Assembly: GCA_000226015.1 (NCBI GenBank)
Contig: JH153270.1
Coordinates: 1,321-50,996 of the forward strand
Source of the DNA: Mnemiopsis leidyi
Lineage: Eukaryota > Ctenophora > Tentaculata > Lobata > Bolinopsidae
Direction: 5' to 3'
Length of the DNA stretch: 49,676 bases
The notes below the pieces were generated by a model, which had not been told where the DNA came from, did not search any database, and saw nothing but the letters and a program-made list of their open reading frames with translations. Numbering within the stretch: position 1 is the stretch's first letter; each line of letters begins with the position of its first letter. Shown here in pieces: positions 37,972-49,204 of the stretch. The position numbers and the translations under genes were made by a program.

Positions 37972-40345
37972 CGAAAGCAAAGAGAGCACACTTCTTGTAG
38001 AAGTTGGTCTGGCCCCCGGTGAAGACCTTGACAAAGGCTATGTAGAGGTTGATCCCCTCGACCATCATCCAGCAGATAGCGGAGAGGTAGAAGTAGTGGA
38101 TCAGAGCAGCGAACATCGTGCACACCGCCTGAGATATTAGCTTGTAGATTGAGTCAGTGTGAGACATTTTTTAATGAACAACGATTTTCGAATCGAATTG
38201 TCACTCTGTAATTCTAACCTCAAATAAAGTTAAACTTGTAAATTTTGATGTTCATATTTTTTGGGGGGCTATTTTAATATGGGATAGAAACTAAAAGTAA
38301 GGTAAATAAAAACTACCGTATTTTCTGTCCAGTTATCCAGTCCAACCAGTAGGAATATGAGACCCATCATCAGAGTGAAACTTAGAGATATGTGAATCTG
38401 GTTTGTCGGTGTTTTTCTCAGCGCTCTATGGGAGGGGGGGTACGTTTGTTAGTTTAACTGGGGGGGGGGGGGGGGATGTGCAATATTGTGTACAAAACAT
38501 GAAATATCAACGAAATTTTGAGTATCACGGACGGGAGATGTATTTTTATATTTAGAATTCAAACAGAAGACTGAGATACTCAAAACATTTGCACAATGAA
38601 ACGAGTTGCAGCCACAACAAATACCGAAGGAACACCGACTGATTTGAACACAACAAATACCGAAGGAACTAACTTGAACACAACAAATACCGAAGGAACT
38701 AACTTGAACACAAGAAATACCGAAGGAACTAACTTGAACNNNNNNNNNNNNNNNNNNNNNNNNNNNNNNNNNNNNNNNNNNNNNNNNNNNNNNNNNNNNN
38801 NNNNNNNNNNNNNNNNNNNNNNNNNNNNNNNNNNNNNNNNNNNNNNNNNNNNNNNNNNNNNNNNNNNNNNNNNNNNNNNNNNNNNNNNNNNNNNNNNNNN
38901 NNNNNNNNNNNNNNNNNNNNNNNNNNNNNNNNNNNNNNNNNNNNNNNNNNNNNNNNNNNNNNNNNNNNNNNNNNNNNNNNNNNNNNNNNNNNNNNNNNNN
39001 NNNNNNNNNNNNNNNNNNNNNNNNNNNNNNNNNNNNNNNNNNNNNNNNNNNNNNNNNNNNNNNNNNNNNNNNNNNNNNNNNNNNNNNNNNNNNNNNNNNN
39101 NNNNNNNNNNNNNNNNNNNNNNNNNNNNNNNNNNNNNNNNNNNNNNNNNNNNNNNNNNNNNNNNNNNNNNNNNNNNNNNNNNNNNNNNNNNNNNNNNNNN
39201 NNNNNNNNNNNNNNNNNNNNNNNNNNNNNNNNNNNNNNNNNNNNNNNNNNNNNNNNNNNNNNNNNNNNNNNNNNNNNNNNNNNNNNNNNNNNNNNNNNNN
39301 NNNNNNNNNNNNNNNNNNNNNNNNNNNNNNNNNNNNNNNNNNNNNNNNNNNNNNNNNNNNNNNNNNNNNNNNNNNNNNNNNNNNNNNNNNNNNNNNNNNN
39401 NNNNNNNNNNNNNNNNNNNNNNNNNAATACCGAAGGAACTAACTTGAACACAAGAAATACCGAAGGAACTAACTTGACACAACAAATACCGAAGGAACTA
39501 ACTTGAACACAACAAATACCGAAGGAACTAACTTGAACTACAACAAATACCGAAGGAACTAACTTGAACACTAACAAATACCGAAGGAACTAACTTGAAC
39601 ACAAGAAATACCGAAGGAACTAACTTGAACACAAGAAATACCGAAGGAACTAACTTGAACACAAGAAATACCGAAGGAACTAACTTGAACTTAGCGAGAC
39701 CGACCACGGTGAGGAAGAGACAGACGATAGAAACAACACCTCCTACTATAGTGATAGTTTGTAGAGCCGTCACGTGCACTCCTATAACTTCAACGTTCCC
39801 TACGTTCTGAGGGGAGGAGGGTTTGTTGTTTTAGTATGGCATTTATTACCATTTATCTTAGGTATTTCTGGGGAAGAAAAACATGATTCAAGTGTCATTT
39901 TACAAAGATCGGCCGAGAAGAAACTAGGTACGAACAATCAATTTCTAGCAACTCTATCATGTAGTATATACGGTTTGTGGCTCCTCCACGAAATTCCTTT
40001 CTTTATTTAAGTGTTTTAGTATCAACTCATTAAAATCGACGTTTATGGACTGGCCGCCTCCTACAAACTGTTATTTCACCCCAGAAGTCAGAAGTCAAAA
40101 ACTTCCGGTTATTCAAATACAATGAGGATATTATTGGTCAAACTGACAAACAGAAATATCAAAATTTCAATTCTTGCCCGCAGTTTTGAACTTACCATAA
40201 GTACAGCGAAGTTGGTGAGATGGTTGGTCTTGCAGGTAACCCGGTTGTTCTCCAGGTCTATCTCCGTCTTGACTCCCCGGTTGGACCACCAGCTGGTTGA
40301 GACGTTCCAGTACACACAGGACGCAGACGGGTTAAACTTCACTGT
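37972..40345 (-). CDS. adhesion GPCR: GPS and TM1 to TM4 exons
   Basis: Four in-phase minus-strand exons. 40196-40345 (50 codons) is the GPS: CVYWN, WWSNRGVKTE and VTCKTNHLTNFAVLM, with the HL/T autocleavage site. 39685-39806 is TM1 (VTALQTITIVGGVVSIVCLF). 38317-38425 is TM2 (LRKTPTNQIHISLSF, then LLVGLDNWTENT). 37972-38128 is TM3 and the start of TM4 (HYFYLSAICWMMVEGINLYI). These are family B2 signatures. The GPS is cut in the ER, and the N-terminal fragment stays attached and is released to expose a tethered agonist. TM4-TM7 exons are not visible downstream, and GAIN exons between 40345 and 44584 are also unresolved. The TM1-TM2 intron is a huge 30-base repeat containing an assembly gap. 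The donor after 37972 (GTTCGT) is weak. Confidence 0.85.
38620..39690. repeat. 30-base tandem array spanning an adhesion-GPCR splice donor (with assembly gap)
   Basis: Units of the form AACACAAGAAATACCGAAGGAACTAACTTG repeat from about 38625 to 39690, interrupted by N at about 38740-39425. On the minus strand each unit reads TTCAA then GTTAGT, which is exactly the end of the TM1 exon (39685) and its donor. A few units have 1-2 base indels. The gap size probably reflects failure to assemble the array. Confidence 0.92.
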
Positions 40346-40510
40346 CTGTAGAAAGTTTTGTTAGAGTTTTGTTAGAGTTTTGTTAGAGTTTTGTTAGAGT
40401 TTTGTTAGAGTTTTGTTAGAGCTTTGTAAGAGTTTTTATATAGTTTTGTTAGAGTTTTGTGAGAGTTTTGTTAGAGTTTTGTTAGAGCTTTATTAGAGTT
40501 TTGTTAGAGT
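40340..40510. repeat. 11-base (AGAGTTTTGTT) minisatellite next to GPS exon acceptor
   Basis: About 14 copies of AGAGTTTTGTT with occasional variants, in the intron immediately before the GPS exon on the minus strand. The acceptor CTACAG lies outside the units. Confidence 0.92.
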
Positions 40511-43234
40511 TGTCTCCAATTTTCATCTTTCTAAAGAGATAATCACTTACTTATGTTGATTTGAGGAAAGTTACGAAGGTTTGCTTAATTTTCTTGCTGA
40601 GTTTCATGATAAAGTGAGAAAAACAAAGCTTTCTTGAAATCACTTTCGATATGCCACACTGTTTTCACATTAACGGCCTTAAGAAATTATTTGTAATTGC
40701 ATTCAAACTGTTGAAATGGTTCAAAACTGAAGTAGATTTGTCCATAACCAGCGCGCGTGAAGCAGTACAACAACTGGACTCGGACCTGGACTCGGACAGC
40801 TATACTCCCGGAGTACCTCTATCCGGAGATTTATGACGTACAATCGCAAGAACAAACCTCCCATCCCCTGCTCGGCTTCTGCTGCCTACTTACCTAGTAG
40901 CTAGCAATCCCCGAAAACCACCAGAACTTGAACCCAGCCTTCATTCACACAGCTGATGAGGAAGTCACGGAACTCTGTAAAACGGAAAGCCGCTGATCAA
41001 CCTCAAAACCTCTTTCTTTCACCCAGAACTTGATCTCAAAACATCACAGCAGACATCAACCGACCCAGTCGGACCTAACTATAATCCTTCCGATCATTAA
41101 TCATTAGACAATCATACTTTTATCTCGATATTCAGTGTCTATCGGAATTCGGAAAGTTGCTGATCAACCTTGCTTTCACCCAGAACCTGGTCTTGAAGCA
41201 CGACAGCAGACATATACCGACAGTGAAGAAAATCACACTATCGGAAATCGGAATCTAACGCAATCCAAACAGTGCCACATTAACATTCTGGCGATTGCAA
41301 GTTAATATTTTGATCATATTTTACTATATAGTGGGCAAAATGCAGTGACAGCATATGACCTGCCACTATCAAATGCTTGTCGTGATTAAGATTTGTCACT
41401 TTTTACAAGGCGTAATTTTTAGTTTTCTAAACAGATAAGAACGTCGTTTTCCCTTCCTTTAGAGATATATCGTCTTATCATGTACATCACACTAAGGTCT
41501 TTAGTCAGCTATTGATACGTTAACGAGGTTGAGGAGAAATCCCCACCCTTGCTTTCATTCTTTTATTCGCTCGCCAACTTTATCAATGTCCACTTGTTTA
41601 GAACCTTATTGTTTCTTTGTTTAACAGTTTAACTTTAACAATTCAAACAATAAACAACTTCAAGGTTTGCCACTCAGAGAACATGTCACATAGTTTCACC
41701 TGAAACAACAGCTCAAAAACCTTATTACTTGTGGTTTCATTTTAGAATGTTTGCAAACATGCTTAAATGAACCGATTCAGTAAAGTCGACAATCGACTAA
41801 TCATCTGCTTCTTTTGAAGACTTTTTTCTGTTATTTTGGCTGATTGGCCTTTCAGATCAGTTTGATTGTGATGCGGCCATCAGGATTTGTTTGCTTTGCT
41901 TTTCTTCCTAGTTTATATCAGCCTGTATAATATAATCATGTCTCATGATGTCTCGTAATGTCTCATGATATGATACATATTGCCAGGTTATAGGTTGCCA
42001 GGTAACAGGTTGCCAGGTTACAGGTTACCAGGAGGGTTACCACGGTTATAGGTTACCAGGTTACAGGTTGCCAGGTTTCAGGTTGCCAGGTTACAGGTCG
42101 CTAGGTGACATTGCTCACTTCTTCACTTTTCAGACGATAATATCACGAAGTCTCACTGTACGAGTCTAAAAGAAATTAAATTCAGCAAAATTATATTATT
42201 TTAAGGAGTAACTTGTTTGGACTAGGATCATCAGTCATTCGCCTTGCGTGATCACGAATTAGATCAATACAGATATCCTCTTCAAATATATTTTGTGATA
42301 CAGTGATACAGTGATACAGTTATACAGTGATCCAACAACAAAATACAATTTTCGGAGCTAAAACTTACGTGTGTCCTGATCAGATTACCTCCACTTAGCC
42401 TGATTTAGTGATTTGTTTACGTTAGAAAGATGAGTGACCGCCTCGGCTTTTTATAACTTGCTCTATACATGTCTGCTTCTTTAGTTCTTTGATTCTTTTT
42501 TCTCCTTAGCTAGCTTTACCCCCAATATTAGATTACAACGCTGCACTTTTTTTTGCTTACTCAAGAATTATTGAACAATAGATAGCTACTGTGATGGTGT
42601 ACTGTTCAGTTTAAACGTTAACATCTTCTAGAACTTTAACAAGCTTTGTACGACATAAAGCAAACGTAAACATCTTTCTAGAAACCTTAACCAAACGTTA
42701 ACATCTTCTAGAACTTTAACCAAACGTTAACAACTTCTAGAAAACGTAACCAAACGTTAACAACTTCTAGATAACTTAACAAGACGTTAACATCTTCTAG
42801 AAACCTTAACCAAATATTAGAAATGCTCGGTTCAACTTCGTATTTTTATTCTATAATGTTGTTCCGTGGATTATGAAGTTTGCGTTGTCTTGATCGCTGT
42901 TTTTGTTTGTATTTTGCAGAACTTAGTTGAAGTAGGTGTATTTTCGTTTTGCAGGCATACAAAGAAAACATCTCTCCTTGAACTCATAAATACCAAGTTC
43001 TCTAGCTAATGACTTAGACTTATTGACTTCCAAACGGGAAGATAGCGCTCGATTAACAAGATAATTCATTATATGAGAAAGTCTGTATGAAACTCTCATC
43101 TATGATTTTACCCGAGATTTGACATTTGATGCATTTTGATCTTAAACCTTTAACGTCCTTTAGACCATCAAAATGCACTGAATATAAATAGCTACCAGAT
43201 TTTACGGCTTGATATTCCATTTCACAGTCCAGCC
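40511..43234. other. intron/intergenic with minisatellites
   Basis: Two diverged copies of a block (GCTGATCAACCT...TTTCACCCAGAAC...CAGCAGACAT) lie near 40993 and 41158. A 15-base CCAGGTTACAGGTTG array is at about 41985-42105. A roughly 30-base CAAACGTTAACATCTTCTAGA array is at about 42610-42815. GAIN-domain exons of the adhesion GPCR are expected in this interval, but I could not identify them with confidence. Confidence 0.6.
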
Positions 43235-43753
43235 ATGACAAGTTCTGATGATCCTAAGAAAACATCGTATCCAACCTACCCTGAAGAAAGTGCCAACTTT
43301 TTCAGTCGCATGATCTTCTGGTGGATCCAGGATATTTTGGTCAAGGGTTCTAAATCTCCGCTCCAAGAATCTGATGTTTTTGGTTGTCCAACTGAGCTGG
43401 AATCCAAAACTGTGACTAACAGAGCGCATTATTACTGGGCAAAAGATAAGAGAAAGAAAAAGCCATCTTTAGCTCGAGCGTTAGTCAAAGCTAACCTCAG
43501 GATCTTGATAAAGATCTTGATACAGTGCGTGATTGAGAGTATCTTTCTCCTAGCACCGACAGTTCTGGTTCCAAAAGTGTCCTCATACTTCGACTCTAAC
43601 TCAACGATTACTCAACGCGAAGCCCTTATCTACGGCTGCGTATTGTTTGCGATGAATGCGGGATATGTGGCTGTAAGGAATGCGCTTTACTGGAACTTAG
43701 ATTGCTTGGGACCGACAATGAGGACACAAGCTTCTACTCTTGTCTTCAATAAG
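43235..43753 (+). CDS. first exon of an ABCC4-like (MRP/CFTR subfamily) ABC transporter; remainder not in window
   Basis: 173 codons ending at donor AAG/GTGAAG, phase 0. The start Met is followed by a cytosolic N-terminus with the ABCC hallmark NFFSRMIFWWIQDILVKG (compare FFWWLNPL in ABCC4) and LQESDVF. A charged linker ends KKKPSLARALVKANLR (compare KPSLTRAI in ABCC4). TM1 is ILIQCVIESIFLLAPTVLVP and TM2 is around YGCVLFAMNAGYVAVRN. The exon ends at MRTQASTLVFNK, the intracellular loop before LSxxA. The product would be an ATP-driven efflux transporter of organic anions. No further ABCC exon (LSN, Walker A, signature) was recognised to 49676. A long T-rich tract follows the donor. It lies between exons of the minus-strand adhesion GPCR. 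Confidence 0.8.
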
Positions 43754-44583
43754 GTGAAGTCTTATAAGTTCTGCTCTTTTGTTTTTTTGTTTTTTTTTTG
43801 TTTTTTTTGTTTTTTTGTTTTTTTTGTTTTTTGTTTTTTCTTTGTTTTTTTTTTCTCTTTTGTTATAAGTCTTTTATTAAAATCCATATTTAGATACTGG
43901 AAGGCTTTGGAGTTCCAGAAGCAGTTTACCATATGTCCATCACAAACAATCTTTAATAACTGTATGATTAGTTTTTAGTGTTGACATAGTTTGAAACTTT
44001 TTGACAGGAATTTCTCACATATGCCGTTGCTGAATTTGACTAGTTTTTAATGCTCAAAAAACCGATCTAAAAAGCAAATTATGATGCTTGGTGGTCAAAC
44101 CTTCCATGGTCTCCGCCTTACATTCTCTATTATAAGTTTCAGTACGTGATCAAACATTCGCCTAATTGTGAGTCCAAAATTAATAAGAATGAAGAGGATT
44201 TTGGATCTACAGTTAAGACGCTCACAAATTTTTCCCACCTTAGTCCCACCATGAAGAAATGGTAAATGGGAAAATACACTAACCCAATAAAAAGGGATAG
44301 TCTCAGACTCTCAGATCAGCTACCTTTCTCGGTCTACTGAAATATCTTGAAACTTTAAATTGTCATTATGTTAATATACTAAGACTCATAGAGTCGAAAG
44401 TATAAAACTTTCATTTAGGTTGTATGCCGAAGATCAAACTATGTTAATTATGGTGAACTTCATTTCTTGAATCTCACGAAAAGCAAGCTTTCCCTAAAAA
44501 GTTTGCTTTCCTGAATTCCTTTTATCTCTATGCTTGGTTTGTACTTTGCAAATATGTAAATGAACAATTTAAATCATATTTAC
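43754..44583. other. non-coding, T-rich tract then AT-rich
   Basis: 43780-43860 is an almost pure T tract with G and C interruptions, directly after the ABCC donor. The ORF extension through it (to 43978) is an artefact of reading into the intron. No exon seen to 44583. Confidence 0.6.
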
Positions 44584-47500
44584 CACATTTTATACAGTCC
44601 GGAACGTGAGACCAATACCCGCTATTCTGACACGTGATCTCCTTCCCTCCCTTAACCACATAATGTTTAGAATTCAAACACATGACCGTGACCACTGTGC
44701 CTTCCTTGGCGATTTCTTTCGGCTCCGGATAAACTTTGAACTTCATGTTCATCAGTAATTCTATCGTTTGGCATCGTCCTTCTGAGAAAATACAGGGTTT
44801 TAGACCATATGCGCAAACACAAATACATATATAATGTATTTGTGAACCGGGTGCAAATTTTATTAGTTTTTTCTCATTTCCAATTTGTTGAATGCTCAAC
44901 CACAAGAAAGTATTATAGCAGTGAGCCTCAATGACCCGATAACATAACGTTAAAGCTACTCACCACATGATGTTTTGTTGTAGTTGGGTTCCTGGAAGTT
45001 ACTTACCACATGATGTTTTGTTGTAGTTGGGTTCCTGGAACTCTCCGCAGCGTTGACAGAAACCTTCAAGATCTGGTTTGTATGTCCCCTCCGGACAGGG
45101 GTCTGGGGACATACAGGTTTTAAGGACATCTCTATTTCCTATATCCGAACTTATGAGTTATATCTAGGTATACTGTATAGCTTAGTAAGTTAACTGATAA
45201 GTAAAGTCATATATTAAGTCATGTATTTGGTCGTATATGAAGTCATAAAGCCTCCTTGTTTAACATTTCTCTGTTCTCATATGATAAAGATCTTGATGTC
45301 ACAACCATTAAATTATTTACCACAGCTAGATTTATCGGGAGTAGTTTCTTTTCCCGCGAGACAATATTCACAGGAAATAGCACCTGTCTCAACAGATCTG
45401 AACTTTCCATCTTCGCAAGGTTCTGATAGAGAGAGTTAGCTTTTAAGTTTATAACTTTTTATATTGAAGTGGTACACTATTTCTGTCGTACCATTGCTTT
45501 CAAATCGCCAATGTCAATTATCAGCAGATACAACCTTATTCATAAACATGAACCAGTAAAAATCCACACCGTTTTAGTTTGAACATTTATGTAAAAGTTA
45601 AGCGCCCCCCCCTCTAGCTGCTTACCACAACTGCCCCTATCAGCGCTAGCTTCAGTTCCCGAGTCACAAGAGATACAGTAGAAAGCTCCCGGGGTGGCAT
45701 TAACGGTCCCTGCTTGACAGCTCCTGCACGTGCTGTTGTGCGGTACTCTGTAACTTCCCGCCCCACACGGCTCTGCGGGATGTTAAAGATAAAGAAGTTG
45801 CATGAAGTTTGAAGACAAAGTTACGTTCAAGGAATGGGGTCTTGTTATCACGTAATAGCATCACTCGATCGTTCCTAACTTTTTATTGGACAATCGCTGT
45901 CACATGATATTAAAACTGTGTAACCCTTACCCCAAAAATACCTTTCTCTAGAGCTAGGGAGGTTGCTACAGCTGTACAAAATATTCTATCTTTATTTCCG
46001 TGTGATAACATATCACTTAATAAGTTGGGAGGTTTTCAAACGATTACGATTGATTACAGAATTAGAATTAAAAAGGGTATTGAGCATTTTTCCAAGGGGT
46101 TGAGTTCGTTAACAGAACAGCGTTTATGCTAATGTGATCAACCAGAAAGGACTAACAGTAATGATGCTATTTACTCATTTACCAGAGTACTTCCTGTAGA
46201 AATCCGTTGCACTGTCATGAACCTTGAATTCAATCTTCGCTACTCCCCTACCCCACTGCTCCATCCAGGTTGAAGAATCGCAAGTATCTCCCGCCACTGT
46301 AAACTTCGTCAACTCTTCTCCATTGCAATGAATTGTTATCGTCACTATCCGAACTATATTTCTAGTCAGGGAGACCCTCCATATTCTTCTTGTTGTGGGT
46401 GATGGACAGTCGGGTAGGTCTCTGACAAGTCCCATGCATCCTCCAGCGACATAATACTGCAAGGGACTGTTAAAGTAAATGTTAAAGCTTCCTGCTTCCT
46501 CATTAGTGTCCGTCCAGAACTGCAAGTTTAGTTGATCTTTACTTGCCACCGAGCTGTTTGTCCACAACTCGAGGGGAGTTGTCTCCAGGGCAAAATCTAT
46601 TGTCTGACCTTTCTTCAGTTTCTTCCAATCTGTTAGATCGTGACTGTGAGAGCTAACATATATGTATCAGAGAGTTTTAATACTTTAAACACTACTATTA
46701 TACAAATAATTTGAGGATACTCTGTATCACTCGATGACGAGTACAAGTCTTTTATAGATGGGTTTGTGCATTGCAAGAGGAGCTAACTAACGTTACCCAC
46801 CTCCTTGTACTGTATATTGTGATCATCATGAGTTTACTCAAAGTTATGTGTATCACTCGCTTCACTCAGAAAATATATATATCAGTGTATCTAAGTTATG
46901 TGTATCACTCGCTTCACTCAGAAAATATATATATCAGTGTATCTAAGTTATGTGTATCACTCGCTTCACTCAGAAAATATATATATCAGTGTATCTAAGT
47001 TATGATAAATCTGATTTCTGAAGGATAATTTCACAAACAAATTTTTCCCTTTTCCCGATAGGTATCTAGTGATTAGGACTTAGTTTTCCATTGGATATTG
47101 TGATTTACCAGGGGTAAATATAATATATATAACCATTTATTGGCAAAAAACATGATATCGAGCAGGTTAAAAACTTGTAATCTCCATTTTAATCCTCTTA
47201 ACTTGGAGATAAAAAAGATAATTTAAAATATGTAAACCCACCGGAGTAACTTCTGAAGGCAACAGAAGCTGAGTCATCTAAAGCGAACTGAATCTGGACC
47301 ACCCTCCTGGCCCACACCACCTCCCACCCCCTGCTACACACCGAGCTGGACATCAGGACGTTCAACACTTCTGTATCGTTGCAGTGAACTACAACCCTCA
47401 CACCCGATGTCCGGATCAGATCTACCCGCCATACGTTGTACCTTGCTTCCTGGATCCTGGATGGGAATACACTCCAGTCTGGAGTGCACCTGTGCAGATA

Positions 47501-47667
47501 GTACTCGGAGGAGCGGGATACGAGACCTATAGAGCCTGCAGATGCGCCACCTTCCCCGTACAAGACAACACTCACAATACCGTCTAGGCTACTGTTCGTC
47601 TTGATCTCGAGAGGTCCTAACTCGAAGTCGAAATCGAGCATCTCACCGCGTCGAACTGTTTCCCAAT
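44584..47667 (-). CDS. modular ectodomain: two unfamiliar paired domains, three GCC2/GCC3-like Cys modules and a Sushi domain; probable N-terminal part of the adhesion GPCR
   Basis: Six minus-strand exons, all with phase-1 boundaries at both ends. 47242-47667 (142 codons) and 46183-46629 (149 codons) are two copies of one domain. 45626-45772, 45321-45422 and 45007-45102 are short cysteine modules of the EPCxxGxYR...C..C form (ephrin-receptor-like GCC2/GCC3). 44584-44781 is a Sushi/CCP domain (CQTIE, VMCLNS, ITCQNSGYWSHVPDC). The paired domain shares DW..L.KG..LDF.LE..PLE, WRV.L.R....V.IHCN..E and W.R.V..I.F...DSA..FR.YS; I do not recognise its name. Secreted or cell-surface, probably adhesive. 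Strand, order and phase fit the upstream part of the GPS/7TM gene at 37972-40345, but the joining exons (phase 1 to phase 0) are unresolved, so it could be a separate gene. Signal-peptide exon not seen. Confidence 0.78.
44961..45047. repeat. 43-base duplication spanning a donor of the ectodomain gene
   Basis: The 3' end of the Cys-module exon and its donor occur twice with a 43-base period (CCACATGATGTTTTGTTGTA at 44963 and 45006). On the minus strand the real junction is ATCATGTG/GTAAGT at 45007, and the copy reads ATCATGTG/GTGAGT. Both are good donors. Confidence 0.92.
46841..46999. repeat. 52-base minisatellite, three copies
   Basis: Units at 46841, 46893 and 46945 begin AAGTTATGTGTATCACTCGC and contain a TATATATATATC stretch. 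They lie in the intron between the two paired-domain exons and include no exon bases. The plus-strand ORF here is a repeat artefact. Confidence 0.92.
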
Positions 47668-49204
47668 CTTTTGTGATTAGAAAGTTTAGAATCTAGGAAT
47701 TCATTACGAGATCTCGAAATGAAACACAGACTTACATGAATGCGAATATTAATAGAGAATTTCTATGTTTTTGTTACTTTTAAGCAGTTAGTCTTCATTT
47801 GAAATTAGCAAGAAAATATGTTAAATCAATATAGCTTACTTTGCGAATCCTCTACACGCGATTCCACATCAACAAAGAAAAATAGGAGGATTATAATCAT
47901 CCTGCGCCGGTTTTTGTTAAAGATAGATTAAGTTACAAAGGAGATGGCAGATTGTAATCGCCAAATGTGACTGTGGCTCGAATGTGCAAGCTGCAACATG
48001 TTACTGAAAGATCAGAGCAAAAAATATCTAATAAAAATATAGTACTCGAATGTCAAGAATTCGAATCTTCGAGAGGCATGCCTTATCTCCAAGCAATAAA
48101 TCACATCTGCAGGTCTGGCATCTTCTCTTTATACTAATAATCTAGGTAATCAGCATCAAGCAAGACATGATGACCTGGTACCCCTACTCCCTAGTAAGAT
48201 AATATAAAAGTGCAGACTCGTTACCATGACAGTGCAGACTCGTTTCTATGCAAATAAGACCTTCCTGAATTAACTATACCTTTTGTGAAGGAGGGTAAAG
48301 GGTTTTAGGAGAACATAAAGGAAGGAAACGTTGGTTGTATCTTATACAACCTGGATTTTGTTAATGTGGAGCAGTCAATGCAAATAAGACCTGACATCCT
48401 GACTGCACTTACCTTGTTAGCGATTGTCATTTTACCCAAGCTTCTTGTCAGTTTGGTGAATAAAGATGACCCTTTCATTATAAGGGTTGGGTAACAAGGG
48501 CAGGGCAAGGGGACTCTTATAGGTCCTTCCTCCTGTGGAAATTAAGTCTTTAATTAACATAGCGAGGCGATTACTCCTCATCTAGACTAAAGTTCGGAAC
48601 CTTTAAAGGAACCTTCTTTAGAGTCAAAGGTGTCTCGAATCATATGAGTATTTGATAAAAAGATTGAATAGTTTTAACTCATAGCTTATGATAGCTCTAT
48701 TTGAAATACTAAACCCTAATTTTGTTCACAAAAAGGACTTGAAATCTTCGTGAATTACATTTGTAAAGCCGAGAAAATAAGAGCTATGTCGGTAAATCAA
48801 ACTTCGTTAGAATAGGTAAAGATGTCGGTCCGAGTCACGTTTCAGAATTAGTTGGTATAGATAGCTTTGTGGGTAGATCTGGATTCTGGAAGGCATGATA
48901 TAGGACAAAGTTTTAAAAATAAATGTTCGGGTGTGCCACGAGACAATTAGAGTGTGTAGTAATGCTCGATTCACATCATAACTTGCCACTACTACTATAT
49001 ACATACATGAGACGGTAAACAGTAGTATCCATGACCAATGAACTCTGTTGCGTACTGCTATGCTCTACCTTACCGTTAGGTCAAACATAGCTCATCAAAA
49101 CACTAACGACAAAACTCAAAATAACCAACTTCGGTCAACTTCGTTCTTCGGACATTTGCGGTGTATGAACTTTCATGGTATGATTGATTAAAGTTCAGAC
49201 TTTT
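47668..49204. other. non-coding, no exon recognised
   Basis: This should contain the upstream exon(s) of the minus-strand ectodomain gene or later ABCC exons on the plus strand, but I could not support any. Repeated phrases GCAGACTCGTT and GCAAATAAGACC occur near 48210-48260 and 48380. Confidence 0.5.

Noticed and set aside
38580-39577. Long ORFs of about 280-300 residues running through the N gap
   Set aside because: Made of repeat units and N. The repeat is the intron of the adhesion GPCR.
40920-40974. Possible minus-strand exon with FRDFLISCVNEGWVQVL after a TTTACAG acceptor, phase 1
   Set aside because: Attractive as the exon after the Sushi domain, but no clear donor before an in-frame stop and no GAIN-domain similarity.
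48305-49004. Minus-strand ORFs of 65-67 residues as upstream exons of the ectodomain gene
   Set aside because: No signal peptide, no phase-1 donor and no cysteine pattern.
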